Shown here: positions 13,076 through 22,131 of the stretch, one piece after another | Position numbering within the stretch: the stretch's first letter is position 1 | Layout of the letters: each line of letters opens with the position of its first letter | NCBI GenBank assembly: GCA_032821775.1 | Contig: JAVLRN010000011.1 | Location: forward strand, 310,001 to 374,000 | Direction of reading: 5' to 3' | Source: Sanguinoderma infundibulare | Lineage: Eukaryota > Basidiomycota > Agaricomycetes > Polyporales > Polyporaceae | Length of the DNA stretch: 64,000 bases | Position numbers and translations under genes: made by a program | Notes under the pieces: model-generated | What the model saw: only the letters and a program-made list of their open reading frames with translations | What the model was told of the DNA's origin: nothing | Database searches by the model: none

Positions 13076-14911
13076 CTACAAAGAGAGAAAACTCGAGGCG
13101 ACCGACAGCGTGTACGTCACGCCGAGATATGTCGTGATGCATACTAAAACACCAATGCCGACGCTAACGCCCACCATCTCGTACAGCACCTCGTTCCACT
13201 GCCGCGTCAATATGGCCCCGCGCGCCGGGTCGCGCAGGACCGCCTCCGCCTCCGCGACCCCAGGCGCGAGCTCGCCTCCCGTCGCGACTTCCGGAGGATG
13301 CGTACGGTCCGACTCAGATTCAGAGGCATGCGCCTGTATGGCCGTGCGCGGGCGGAACGCAGAGCGACGCTCGCCCAGTCTCCAGCACACGCTGCGCGCC
13401 ATGCCCTCGGCGAGGACCGCGCGACGTTTCTCCAGCCAGCCCCTGCGCGGGTACCACGCTGCGAAGTAGTGCGGGACGCGCTGGACGAGGAGGTACGCGT
13501 GCATCCTGAGCCGGGTCGCAAGGCGCGTTGGGGGGAGACCGAGACGCCGCGCGAGGGGGACGCCGACGAGGTGCGTCGTGAGCGCGATGTTGTGCTCGAG
13601 CGAGGTGTGTAGGGGCGGCCGGTTGGAGACCGCGACGAGGATGGGGATCGTCGGGCCGTTGATGATGTTTGAATGCGGGGAAGTCGAACTGCTGGGGACT
13701 TCCTCCTCGAGGAAGAGGTTGAGAGCGGCCGTGGCGGCGAACTTGTCCGCGGCGCGGGTGGTGGAGAAGTGGCGGAGGAGGATGGCCGGGGACACGCCCA
13801 TGTAGTACCCGATGTGCCGCCAGAGCGCGAGGTATGCGCTCGCTTTGTCGGGTGGAGGTGGGAGGTGCAGGCGGTGCAGACACCAGATGGGGATCGTTGA
13901 GAACGCGGCGAGTCTGCGGGATTGGACGGTGAGTGGTGAGGGTTAGCGATTGCGGACGAGATGACGAACGTTGCAGCGACCTCCTCCTGGCTTACGGGGA
14001 CGCTGTCCAGTGCGTCTGCTCGGTTCTCCCTCTCCCAGCGTGCGTGAACGCGCCACCGAGCGATGGCGTGGAGCAGCCGTACCCGGACGGTAGACTTCCA
14101 CCCTTCTCCTTCGGGCAACAGGGACGCTATCCTTGGGACAGATGCAGGCGATGGAGTCGAACAGCCCATGACGTCAAGTACAAACTGCAGAGTCTCGAGG
14201 AGGCGTACGAACGTCCGGTCGCTAGACTCTTTCGTGATGTGCGAGACTGCCTCTTCAAGTGAATTCGGGACCTCCCCACCGGCGTGCTTGACGTGGGGCA
14301 CGAGGTACGATACGGCCTCTAGCGTGCGCACAATCCGGGGGCTATGTGTCTATTAAGTTCAGGAATGTGCTCGCACGATTCACCATGACGTACCTCGCCA
14401 ATCCTCCTGCAAGGCTATAGTTCAGCATCGCCTGCATGATCTGGGCCGAATCGTCTATGAATAACTGTCTGGCGAGTATGACTTCCTCCTCTGTCGCCAT
14501 CAGGCCGGGAGGCGGCTTGAGAAGGACCTCGTCCAAGAACGTGTGTGTTGCAGGGGCCTCGTCGCGGGAGGCTGCAATCGCATGATCTTGCACGGCCTGG
14601 AGGAGATCCTTGCCGACGCTGGCCGTCGGGCTCGCGAAGACCTCCCGAAGGGCGCTGTCGCAGACGGGGTCGCCCGTCTCTCTCCAGCTACGCCAAGCGA
14701 ACCTATCTCAGCCAAGGAACTACAATAATCAGGAGCGGGACAGTCACCTCTGGCACATGTCGACCGGGACACAGTCGTCGTCCCACTCGCACAGGTGCCC
14801 GAGATTCTCGATGATGTCGCCGTGGGAGATGTCTTTCATGTCTTCGAAGGAGGTGATGTGCTCGACCTCCGACCAGCGGAAAGGCCGCGGCTGTCCTATG
14901 ATAAACACCAT
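13076..14911 (-). CDS. mpaB/rubber-oxygenase-type (DUF2236) ER-bound oxygenase
   Basis: Exons 14748-14911, 14394-14687, 13970-14341 and 13076-13913 give 555 aa. The domain signature of the MpaB/latex-clearing-protein family is clear: GDPVCDSAL near residue 60, MLNYSLAGGLASPRI, a helix with RLLHAIARWRVHARW, WRHIGYYMGV, and the C-terminal block RLRMHAYLLVQRVPHYF. Family members are heme-dependent or heme-like oxygenases; MpaB cleaves the farnesyl chain in mycophenolic acid synthesis and Lcp cleaves rubber. The C-terminus has a hydrophobic segment (MVGVSVGIGVLVCITTYLGV) that would anchor it in a membrane. Intron 3 uses the acceptor acatag at 14342, which restores the SPRI motif. The neighbouring P450 is on the same strand, but there are no core biosynthetic enzymes, so a secondary-metabolite cluster is not supported. 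Substrate unknown. Confidence 0.85.
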
Positions 14912-15258
14912 GGCGGGCTGTCTTTCGAGACAGGAAGAATGTCGGAAACCGAATTTAGGAACCTGATACTGAGGAGTGAGCTCATGAGCTGTCTGTCATT
15001 CCGGCCGTCAGGCAACTCTCACCTGTGGCAAAGGTCGAAAACTTTGAAAACGTGAGCGTGAATGACTTGGACCATCGGATGTCAGTGCTGCTCGCCAATA
15101 TTCGAACTGGTACGATTTATAAGGCTGACTATACTTAGCAGGACTGTGTGAAGTGGCAACTACGCGGAGCTCGTTCGTCCTTAACGACAAAGGGAGGCGG
15201 AGAATAGTGGTTCCTTTCGTTGCTTGATATCTTGGACTAAAACAGGATTAGGAGGTGT
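14912..15258. other. intergenic, promoter side of mpaB-like gene
   Basis: No gene found between the oxygenase start and the tRNA. Confidence 0.5.
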
Positions 15259-15331
15259 GGTCGAGTGGTGTAGTGGTTATCACTCTTGTCTTACACACAA
15301 GCGGTCGTCGGTTCGATCCCGGCCTCGATCA
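15259..15331 (+). tRNA. tRNA-Val (anticodon UAC)
   Basis: 73 nt fold as a complete cloverleaf: acceptor GGTCGAG/CTCGATC (one G-T pair), D-arm GTG...CAC with TAGTGG (box A), anticodon stem CTTGT/ACAAG enclosing the loop CTTACAC with anticodon TAC, a 5-nt variable loop, and T-arm GTCGG-TTCGATC-CCGGC (box B). Discriminator A. No intron. This is the only intact tRNA gene seen in the window. Confidence 0.95.
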
Positions 15332-15450
15332 CTAACGGCGCCAGATAGTGTTTCTTTTGCGCGCAATTCGTGGATGCGAGCTTCCTCGTCTTCGACCACC
15401 ATCACCACCGCCGAGCTGGCCCTTTGCTCTCTCTTTGCTTGCTGTTTGGA

Positions 15451-16530
15451 ATGTCCGGAAGGGTCAGCTCTTTTACTCGCCTGACGCGCGTCGCCTCTAC
15501 TCGTATTTCCTCGAGTGTATCTGCGAGGTCATTACATGGTCTTTCGAGACATGCAGCATCGCAAAGCCCTAGGGCAGCCGTTCAATATGTCGGAAGACGT
15601 GAGTTCATCTGTAAATGACTCCTGACACCACGTTGTTGATAACCCTTCGCGGATAGGCTGGGCCACTTCGACGACTCCCACTTCTTCAGCTGTGAACCCC
15701 GCAGAGGTCGAAGCGATGCAATGCCTTGAAGAAGGTACCCAAAAGCTTGAGGAGGGTGATGTGCAGGCCGCTAAGGTGCGTCGTGTGCGTTGTCCTTGCA
15801 TGTGCGCGCGGAGCTGACGACACATTCATGCAGAGTCTCTATCTGCGCAGTGTAGAGATCAAGCGGACTGCGAGCGGGCTATTCAATCTCGGTGTCACAC
15901 ACTACCACTTGAGTGAGTTCTCCGCATGGCCGATCTGTTGCGTGCTGCGTGCGATAAGGGCTTTCGGACGCATGGTGCTCATATGGTTGCCAGAGGAGTA
16001 CGACCAGGCCATCTCGTGTTGGAAAGACTCAATAGCCTTGCAACCCTCGAGCCCTGACGCGCATACAAGTACGTGTACACACCGGTTCCCCATCCCTTTG
16101 CACTTGCTCACATCGCGGCAAGATCTTGCGAGCGCATACATCATGTCCCCAATCAGCAGGCCAGACCTCGCGCTCCACCACCTTCGGTACGTCTTTCTGC
16201 CGCATGCCTCGAGCACGTCTCGCAGCTCACCGTGATTGCGCACAGCGTTGCGTCCTCGCTCGCGCCAGAAGATGGCGAGATCGCGTTCAACCTCGCAGCA
16301 GTACTCGAGGCGTGTGGGCTTCTCGAGGAGTCCCTTGAGCAGTACCAGAAGAGCAAGGAGTTCGGCGTCGAGCGCGCCGCGATGCACATGCGCAATGTAC
16401 GTGCCTGATCCTACATCCTCTCTTCGTGCACCTTTTCACCAGATTGTAGGTGAGCGCGAAGATCCTAGGCAAGCAGATGAAGGAGGCCGAGGCCCAGGTT
16501 TCGGAGGGCAAGGCCCATTCGACCTCATAA
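15451..16530 (+). CDS. mitochondrial tetratricopeptide-repeat protein
   Basis: Seven exons (15451-15598, 15657-15775, 15834-15912, 15994-16068, 16123-16186, 16246-16396, 16450-16530) give 238 aa. The start at 15451 yields an Arg/Ser-rich, acid-free N-terminus (MSGRVSSFTRLTRVASTR...) ending in RRWATS, a textbook mitochondrial presequence with a likely cleavage site near residue 50. After it, three to four TPR-like helical hairpins follow: EGTQKLEEGDVQAA/SLYLRSVEIK, SGLFNLGVTHYHL/EYDQAISCWKDSIALQP, NLASAYI.../DLALHHL, and AFNLAAVLEACGLLEESLEQYQKS. TPRs mediate protein-protein contacts, so an assembly or import role in the matrix is likely. A second ATG at 15595 (MSED) would be in another frame and lacks downstream support. 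Specific orthologue not identified. Confidence 0.85.
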
Positions 16531-17004
16531 TTGAATGTGCCCTTCTTCCAAAACACGTCGCGCGCGCTCACCGGACAGAGCCCTATGGTCTAGGTAGGGA
16601 AACCCTTTTGGATCTTTTGGAATGGGCCTCGTAGCGTGTCTTCAGCATTTCTGACACCCCTTCTTTTGTCCTCTTTGTTCTCCAGGTCGGCTCAAGAAAT
16701 TCCGCAGGCGTCGTCACAAGTCGCATGCAAGACAAGCGCACAGGATCGGTATAGATGACGGTGTTGTGCTACTATCATACAAATACAACAGCCTAATACG
16801 GTCCCTGTTCACATAAATAATGATAGTGATGCTTACTAACTACATACTACATGGTAGAGCGTGGATGTTGTGAACGAACGGATGTCTACAAGCATTGCGA
16901 CAAAAGGATGAGCGATGACGAACCACAGCGAACCACAACAGCACGGCGCGAGAACAACACACAACGAAGAAACGAAGATCTCCATCCGCACACACCTCCG
17001 GGGT
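16531..17004. other. convergent intergenic region
   Basis: 3' flanks of the TPR gene and the membrane-protein gene; AT-rich, no gene seen. Confidence 0.5.
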
Positions 17005-18857
17005 TTACGCCGGCGGCCGGTTCGGCACCTTGGGCACACCTGGCACAACCGCTCTCATCACCTTCATCTCCCCCATGCTCGCACTTGCCTTGTGGCCAGA
17101 CCTCCCCTCCCCTCCACCTACCCAAACGCCCCTCTGCCCAGGCGGGGGCGACAGATCCCACGCGCTCGCCTTCCGCCGGATGTTCATCTGCTCCTTCTCC
17201 CACTCCTCCAACGGCCGCGTCCACGTCCACTCGCTCTGCCCGCTGTCCCGCGTGCGGTACATCTGCGACGCGCTCGACGACGGCACGGGCGAGCCCCAGC
17301 GCGACCCCGCGAGCTCGTCCAGCGCCGTGCTCGCGAACGAGTTCTTGCGCGACCCCCAGATGCTCGATGCCGCATCCGACGGCGAGCCGTCGTTCGTCGA
17401 CCCGACGAGCTCGAGGGGCGGGACGGGCTTGCGCCGCATCGTGCGCGTCGAGGACGTGGAGTTTTGGCGACGGACAGAGGTGGCGCCGTTTGGCGAGGTC
17501 GGGCTCTGGCTCTGGCTCTGGCTCTGACTCGCGCTCGGTGACGGTGAGGTCGGGAAACGCGCGGTCTGTGTCTGCGTGGGCGTAGGCGTAGGCGTGAATT
17601 CGGGAGGGGGCGGACTCGAAGCCGGGCTGGACGGTTTCGGGGGCAGCGGCCGCGGAGAGACCGCCGCTTGCGGGATCTTTGGGAGGTATATGGGCGGGAT
17701 CGGCGGCACGGGCGGGATAGGCGGGAGAAAGCCTGCGCCGTCGTCGTGCAGCACCCTGCTCAGGCGCGCCTGGCTGTCGCCGTCGCGCGCGCTGGGCTTG
17801 AGAAGCGGCATGTCCGAGAGCGCGGTCGACGCGGACGTGTATGCCGAGCTCGGGCGCAGGTCGGCGCGCACGGGCTTGGGCACCCGAAGCATCACCGTCG
17901 CTGGCGTTGTCGGGCTCGCCACTGTCACGCGCTTCTCGGAGGAATGTGAAGGAGAGGGTGAAGGTAGAGGCGGTGGTTCTATGGCGGGTGTCGATAGTGG
18001 CGATGACTCGCCTTGGGGCATAGCGAGGCTCCTCACCGTGGACGGCTTACGGCGGAGCGGCTCCAGGAGACGAATAGGTGGCGTGGATTCTGGGGAGGGA
18101 CGTACATTCGCAGGGTCGAGCACGCCCGAAGGCGGCCGTCGATTGGGACGCAGTGGCGGGAGCGGGGCGTGCTCGGCGGTGCTGACCAGGTATATGCTCA
18201 CGTCCGTCATGCGGGCTTCGCGGACGGCGTACGGCTCCGGGGTGCTCGCCACTGTGCTCGGAACCGCGCTCGAGGAAAGGACGTCCCATTGGTGGTCCTT
18301 CGCGGGCGTGGTGAGGCCGCGCCGGCGCATTCGTGTCAGGACGCGCTCGTACAACGCTTTCAGCTGGCGAAGGTGCAGCAGCGCGGCGATGAGGAGGAAG
18401 AAGATCGTCACCCCAGCGACGATGGCGACGATGGCTGCGGGGCTAGGCTGTGAACTGGACGCCCGACGCACCAGGGTTGACTCGGAGGACGTTGGGCTTG
18501 ACCTCGCTCCCAGAACCATCCTTGCTGCAGGACTCGACAGACGGCCCTCAGGGAGCGGTGAGGAGGTCGATATGGGAGTGAATGAGGTCCCATCTCGCAG
18601 TGGCGTAAGTTGCGGCGCCTGAGAGGACGAGGACGCTGGTCCCGGCGACCTGCGAATGGGCCGGCGGGGCTCCCATGTCACAAGGGGAGTTGGCCCTGCC
18701 CGTCTTGCGTTTGTCTCCGAGAGCATCCTCCTGGATAAACCTGTTGAGCATGTGTATCCCCGATGGTTAGCGCAACACGCGCGGGAAGGAGGATAGCCGA
18801 CGTCAAGGAACGTCGACGCTCGGCTACAGCTAAACACTCACCAGCTGGTGGACTCAT
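17005..18857 (-). CDS. single-pass membrane protein with long Ser/Pro-rich cytoplasmic tail
   Basis: Exon 18842-18857 (MSPPAG, split codon) joins exon 17005-18740 across an intron with gtgagt donor and caacag acceptor, giving 583 aa. A Ser/Thr-rich region of about 120 residues precedes one membrane segment (AAIVAIVAGVTIFFLLIAALL), then a basic stop-transfer (RMRRRG) and about 400 residues of low-complexity tail rich in SP, PPIPP and SQSQS repeats. The layout matches the receptor-like proteins at 31-32 kb and 60-61 kb, but the sequence differs. No signal peptide is present at this start, so upstream exons (see 18858-19330) are likely. Function unknown; wall-stress or adhesion sensors in fungi share this architecture. 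Confidence 0.75.
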
Positions 18858-19330
18858 GACTGAAGCACGAATCGAGATGAGGGGCGCAGTCCTGAGGCCT
18901 TGACTACCGGGCGTGTTACATACTCGCGTAAGCTGGGGGAAAACGACGTCATTCGAGAGCATTACACACTTTGATTCGACGCCCCCGATAGTAATGGTGT
19001 GGCGGAAGCTCCAGAGCTCAAGCGGAAGGTAGGATGGGTTGAAAGGAAGGAAACAAACGAGGTGGTGGACGCTAGCAGAGCAGCATTCTGGGGTGCCCAG
19101 GGGAGGATCGTATCGTATCCGCCAACCGAGCCACGCCTTCTCGAGGTGGACACTTCCACTGTGAACTGGTCACAGGTCGCAACTGACGGCGATCGCATGG
19201 AGCGTGTACCTCGGAAGATCCGGCGTGCCATATCATGATCATGATACAGTTGGAGATGTCTGCCCGAGCTTCGTGGACCCTGTAAAACTGTGCTGAGATC
19301 CGTTCTAAGGCCGGCGGAGGCGGGCAATGC
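18858..19330 (-). other. probable 5' exons of the 17-kb membrane-protein gene
   Basis: An open stretch at about 18962-19200 reads ATCDQFTVEVS...GGYDTILPWAPQNAALLASTTSF and, one frame over, HTITIGGVESKC. This order (a Cys, a beta-strand pair with GGY, a TSF strand, a closing Cys) is like the extracellular beta-sandwich of basidiomycete one-span surface proteins. I could not find splice sites that connect it cleanly to MSPPAG, nor a signal peptide. It is therefore recorded as probable coding sequence without a model. Confidence 0.4.
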
Positions 19331-19706
19331 TCACTTACCTGGCTGGGAAGTCCATTTTGCACAGCGTCATGCATCCGTCGCATACGGCCGTAAAATACTC
19401 ATGTCAAATAGCTGCATCTATCGCCATGTCCAGGACGTTGCACGGACACGGAGCACAGTGATCTGCTGGGGGGGCGGTGCACCGTGAGTAACTTCTTCGT
19501 GGCGTCAGTGCAGCTTCGACGTCGAATGATGCTGATAACACGACAGCATTATCGGGACTGCAGGATGCTATAAGGGGAGCGATGATACAGCTTCTAGGTT
19601 ACGTCTGTACCACGCCATGTTGCGACGATAACGGTAACAGTCACCTGGAGATGCGGCAGTGAGCTCAGTCCTAGGGTAAACGCCGGACAAGAGGGCGACC
19701 TACATC
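19331..19706. other. intergenic, nothing recognised
   Basis: Between the membrane-protein 5' region and the 3' end of the F-box gene. Nothing recognised. Confidence 0.5.
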
Positions 19707-21167
19707 TCACGTCCCTCTCGCCCATCGGCCTTCGTTCTGCGCAACCGTCAACGTCAACTCCCGCAACGAGGGAACGCCGTCCAGGAGTCGCGAGGCGATC
19801 ACGCCGACCTGGCCGTGCACCTCGTCCAGCGCGGAGTCGATCGCGCGCAGGCCGTTGGGCGAGATCCGATAGGGGCCCACAGTTTCCCATCGGCGCATGC
19901 AGAGCGAGAGGCGTTCGATGGGGAGCCTCGTGAGAAGATCTGTCAGGTTGGTCTGCGAAGGAGGAATCGGATGAGTTGTGGCGTATGCGGGTGCTGGAAT
20001 GGATTCGCTCACGATGATCTTGTCCACGTCTATATTGGCGCTGTCACAGCGCAAAATGAGGGTGAGATGGGCGAGGGCGACCGCGGAGTCCTTACGAGGG
20101 ACCAGGCGGGGAAGGCAGTCGAGGATGCCATTGTCGGCGAAGAGAGAGATGGTGAGGTGAGACGGACGCGTGTCGGAGAGGACATGCGGGAACATCCACA
20201 GCGTGCCCTCGGAGAACGCTTCTATCCCGACGTCGGGCACAGCCTGGCTGAGTCCGAGCATGTACAAGTCGACGACGTGGCCGGCGGTGACGCTTCTCAG
20301 AGACGTCCAACCGCCCTGCTCGCGTTGCCGTTCGCCGTTGAGAGTCCGGCAACGGTCGATGATGTCGGCGTGGTCACAGTCCCGACCGTGCGTCCAGTGG
20401 GAGACGGCCGGATGGACCTTGGAGGCGGACAGCGAGAAGTCGACCACGTTCGGGAATGCGCGCATCACAGGTCCGATGTCGATTCCGCCTCGGGTGAGCG
20501 CGTAGTAACAGTCGGCCAAAGACAGCCTCTGCACATGAGCATAGGCTACGGTCTCATCCTCGCAATGGACAACAGCGAGATCGAGGTCCTGGAGGGTCGA
20601 TTGGAAGGGTTGAAGGAGAGAGATGGGATCCACCGCAGGAAAATGATGCATAGGGCCGAATCGCGCCGTGATCTTCCGGATGGGAGCCTGGACGCCCTTC
20701 ATGTTGTTCCACAGCTCCTGCGAGATGAGGGGTAGATGGACCTCCTCGAGGCTGCAGAGGGCCGTCGTACTCACGGTGAAGTATTGCGACATGCCGGCCG
20801 CGCCCCAATCCAGTCGGAGTCGCCGAAGGCTAGAGGCGTTCTGCAAAATGTCGCAAAGGAGCTGCTCCACGGAGACATGGCTGTCTGCGGAAGACGGGGG
20901 TGGATAGGATAGCGAGCAATTCATGGTGACGTCACGGAGATAGTGCGACCGAGGATGGGACGTGCCGATGCGGAGGCATCCGTGCAGCGACTGGATGTTG
21001 TCTGCGCGGAGCTCGACCGGGTCACGAAAGAGTTGTCGCACGCCAAGGTCGTAAAACTCGCGGGACGTCTTCATGAGCGTGGAAACGTCGGGACGGGGAA
21101 GAAATGTGACTGTATAGAGAAGCACGTCCGAATTTAAGGCGGCCAAAGCGTTCTCGGTCTGAACCAT
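19707..21167 (-). CDS. F-box protein
   Basis: Single exon of 486 aa from ATG 21167 (MVQTENALAALNSD). Residues 9-47 (LNSDVLLYTVTFLPRPDVSTLMKTSREFYDLG...) form an F-box: the LxxxVLxxI/V core, a proline-containing turn and the helix with (S/T)R. The remainder has regularly spaced leucine segments (LRRLRLDW, LEEVHLPLI, LQDLDLAVV, VDFSLSASK, LREL) like degenerate leucine-rich repeats. Such proteins are expected to bind Skp1 and present substrates to an SCF ubiquitin ligase. An intron (gtatgt...ctag) seems to lie in the 5' UTR just before the start, so a longer in-frame N-terminus is less likely. It belongs to a large, fast-evolving fungal family. Not closely similar to the F-box protein at 3.5-4.8 kb. 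Confidence 0.8.
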   Translation of the reverse strand: MVQTENALAALNSDVLLYTVTFLPRPDVSTLMKTSREFYDLGVRQLFRDPVELRADNIQSLHGCLRIGTSHPRSHYLRDVTMNCSLSYPPPSSADSHVSVEQLLCDILQNASSLRRLRLDWGAAGMSQYFTVSTTALCSLEEVHLPLISQELWNNMKGVQAPIRKITARFGPMHHFPAVDPISLLQPFQSTLQDLDLAVVHCEDETVAYAHVQRLSLADCYYALTRGGIDIGPVMRAFPNVVDFSLSASKVHPAVSHWTHGRDCDHADIIDRCRTLNGERQREQGGWTSLRSVTAGHVVDLYMLGLSQAVPDVGIEAFSEGTLWMFPHVLSDTRPSHLTISLFADNGILDCLPRLVPRKDSAVALAHLTLILRCDSANIDVDKIIVSESIPAPAYATTHPIPPSQTNLTDLLTRLPIERLSLCMRRWETVGPYRISPNGLRAIDSALDEVHGQVGVIASRLLDGVPSLRELTLTVAQNEGRWARGT

Positions 21168-21880
21168 GGTCGAGGGTGTTCTAGACAACAAAGTTAAGCT
21201 CACCATTGTGCTTTCAGTATGGGGAAGACATACCAAAACTGCCAGGACGATGCCACGTATGATAGGATTGGGAGGGAGAGTTGGTCGCTTGTAACTCGTC
21301 AGGGGCATCTCGCCAAAGCGCGTGGCTGTGGCTATGTCGGACAACGTTGAGCATGCCGTAAGGCTGGAGGCAGGATTGCAACGATATTGTCAAATCACTC
21401 TCACTACCTCGCTGCAGAGTGTCCAGTCGAATTCAAATGGCGTTCGCGTCCAAGAAATCGATTGAAGCTCATTGACAATTGGCGCTAGGGGGCTGCAAGG
21501 TTGAGCGGTTGGCGCCGGAGGGGTGACCAACTCGTTTCCTCTCTCATGAAATGGCGCGCCCTGGAAAGAGTCAGAGATATGATACTAGATGGCGCAGGTA
21601 TCTTCACTATGGCGTACCTGGCTCCATCCCACCACCGCGCGCGGTGACCCTTGTCCGGATAAGTACCATAGCGTCCGCGGCATGCGCAAATCCGTGCCCC
21701 ATGGCCCTCTCCCCTGCTCGTCGGAAGGGGCGGCAAGCATTCGACAAAATCTTGGAGGGTCAGAAAGCACTGCTATGTCGAAGGGCATCAATCGAGTTCT
21801 CCCTCACTGAATGAATGCAGAAATGAGAGATAGGGAGAAATCGGATCGGGGTGAAGACGCACTAGAGGCCCAAGTGAGCC
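21168..21880. other. flank between F-box gene and mobile element
   Basis: No gene found. The left end of the inverted-repeat element begins at 21881. Confidence 0.5.
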
Positions 21881-22094
21881 GTCTACACAGGCTTTTGCAA
21901 GTGCGCGGTTTATTAGGCTCGAACCCAGCCGAGATTCGGTGATGGCGATTCTCGCCGACCACCGAAACGGCTGGTACAACTGGTCAGCGTTTTGGCAGGG
22001 TACCCCGATTTGGTACCCCGTGAGAGAATGTACTTAGAATAATCGTGAAATCTCCACTGGGAGAAATCGCGGCGACGGTCTCGGGCGTATCCTC
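21881..22094. repeat. left composite terminal inverted repeat
   Basis: From outside inwards: a 35-bp tip (21881-21915, gtctacacaggcttttgcaa...), a box-B-like gctcgaacc, a hairpin (21925-21974), and a 79-bp core (21971-22049) with weaker similarity continuing to about 22094. The core matches the complement of 29738-29816 at 75 of 79 positions. The DUF6589 stop codon lies only 38 bp further in. Confidence 0.85.
21925..21974. repeat. hairpin in left end
   Basis: CCAGCCG pairs with CGGCTGG and TTCGGTG with CACCGAA; the inner GGCGA/TCGCC can extend the stem. The last four bases (CTGG) are also the first bases of the 79-bp core repeat. Confidence 0.8.
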
Positions 22095-22131
22095 GCGGCA
22101 TGATGTCAATCCATTTGTGTACTATACGTAT

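Noticed and set aside
10478..14911. Secondary-metabolite cluster (P450 plus mpaB-type oxygenase)
   Set aside because: No synthase, transporter or regulator nearby; PGM and tRNA flank them, so adjacency alone is weak.
17576..18622. 348-aa open frame on the plus strand
   Set aside because: Antisense shadow of the GC-rich, low-complexity membrane-protein tail; no domain, and the minus-strand gene has the membrane segment and splice support.
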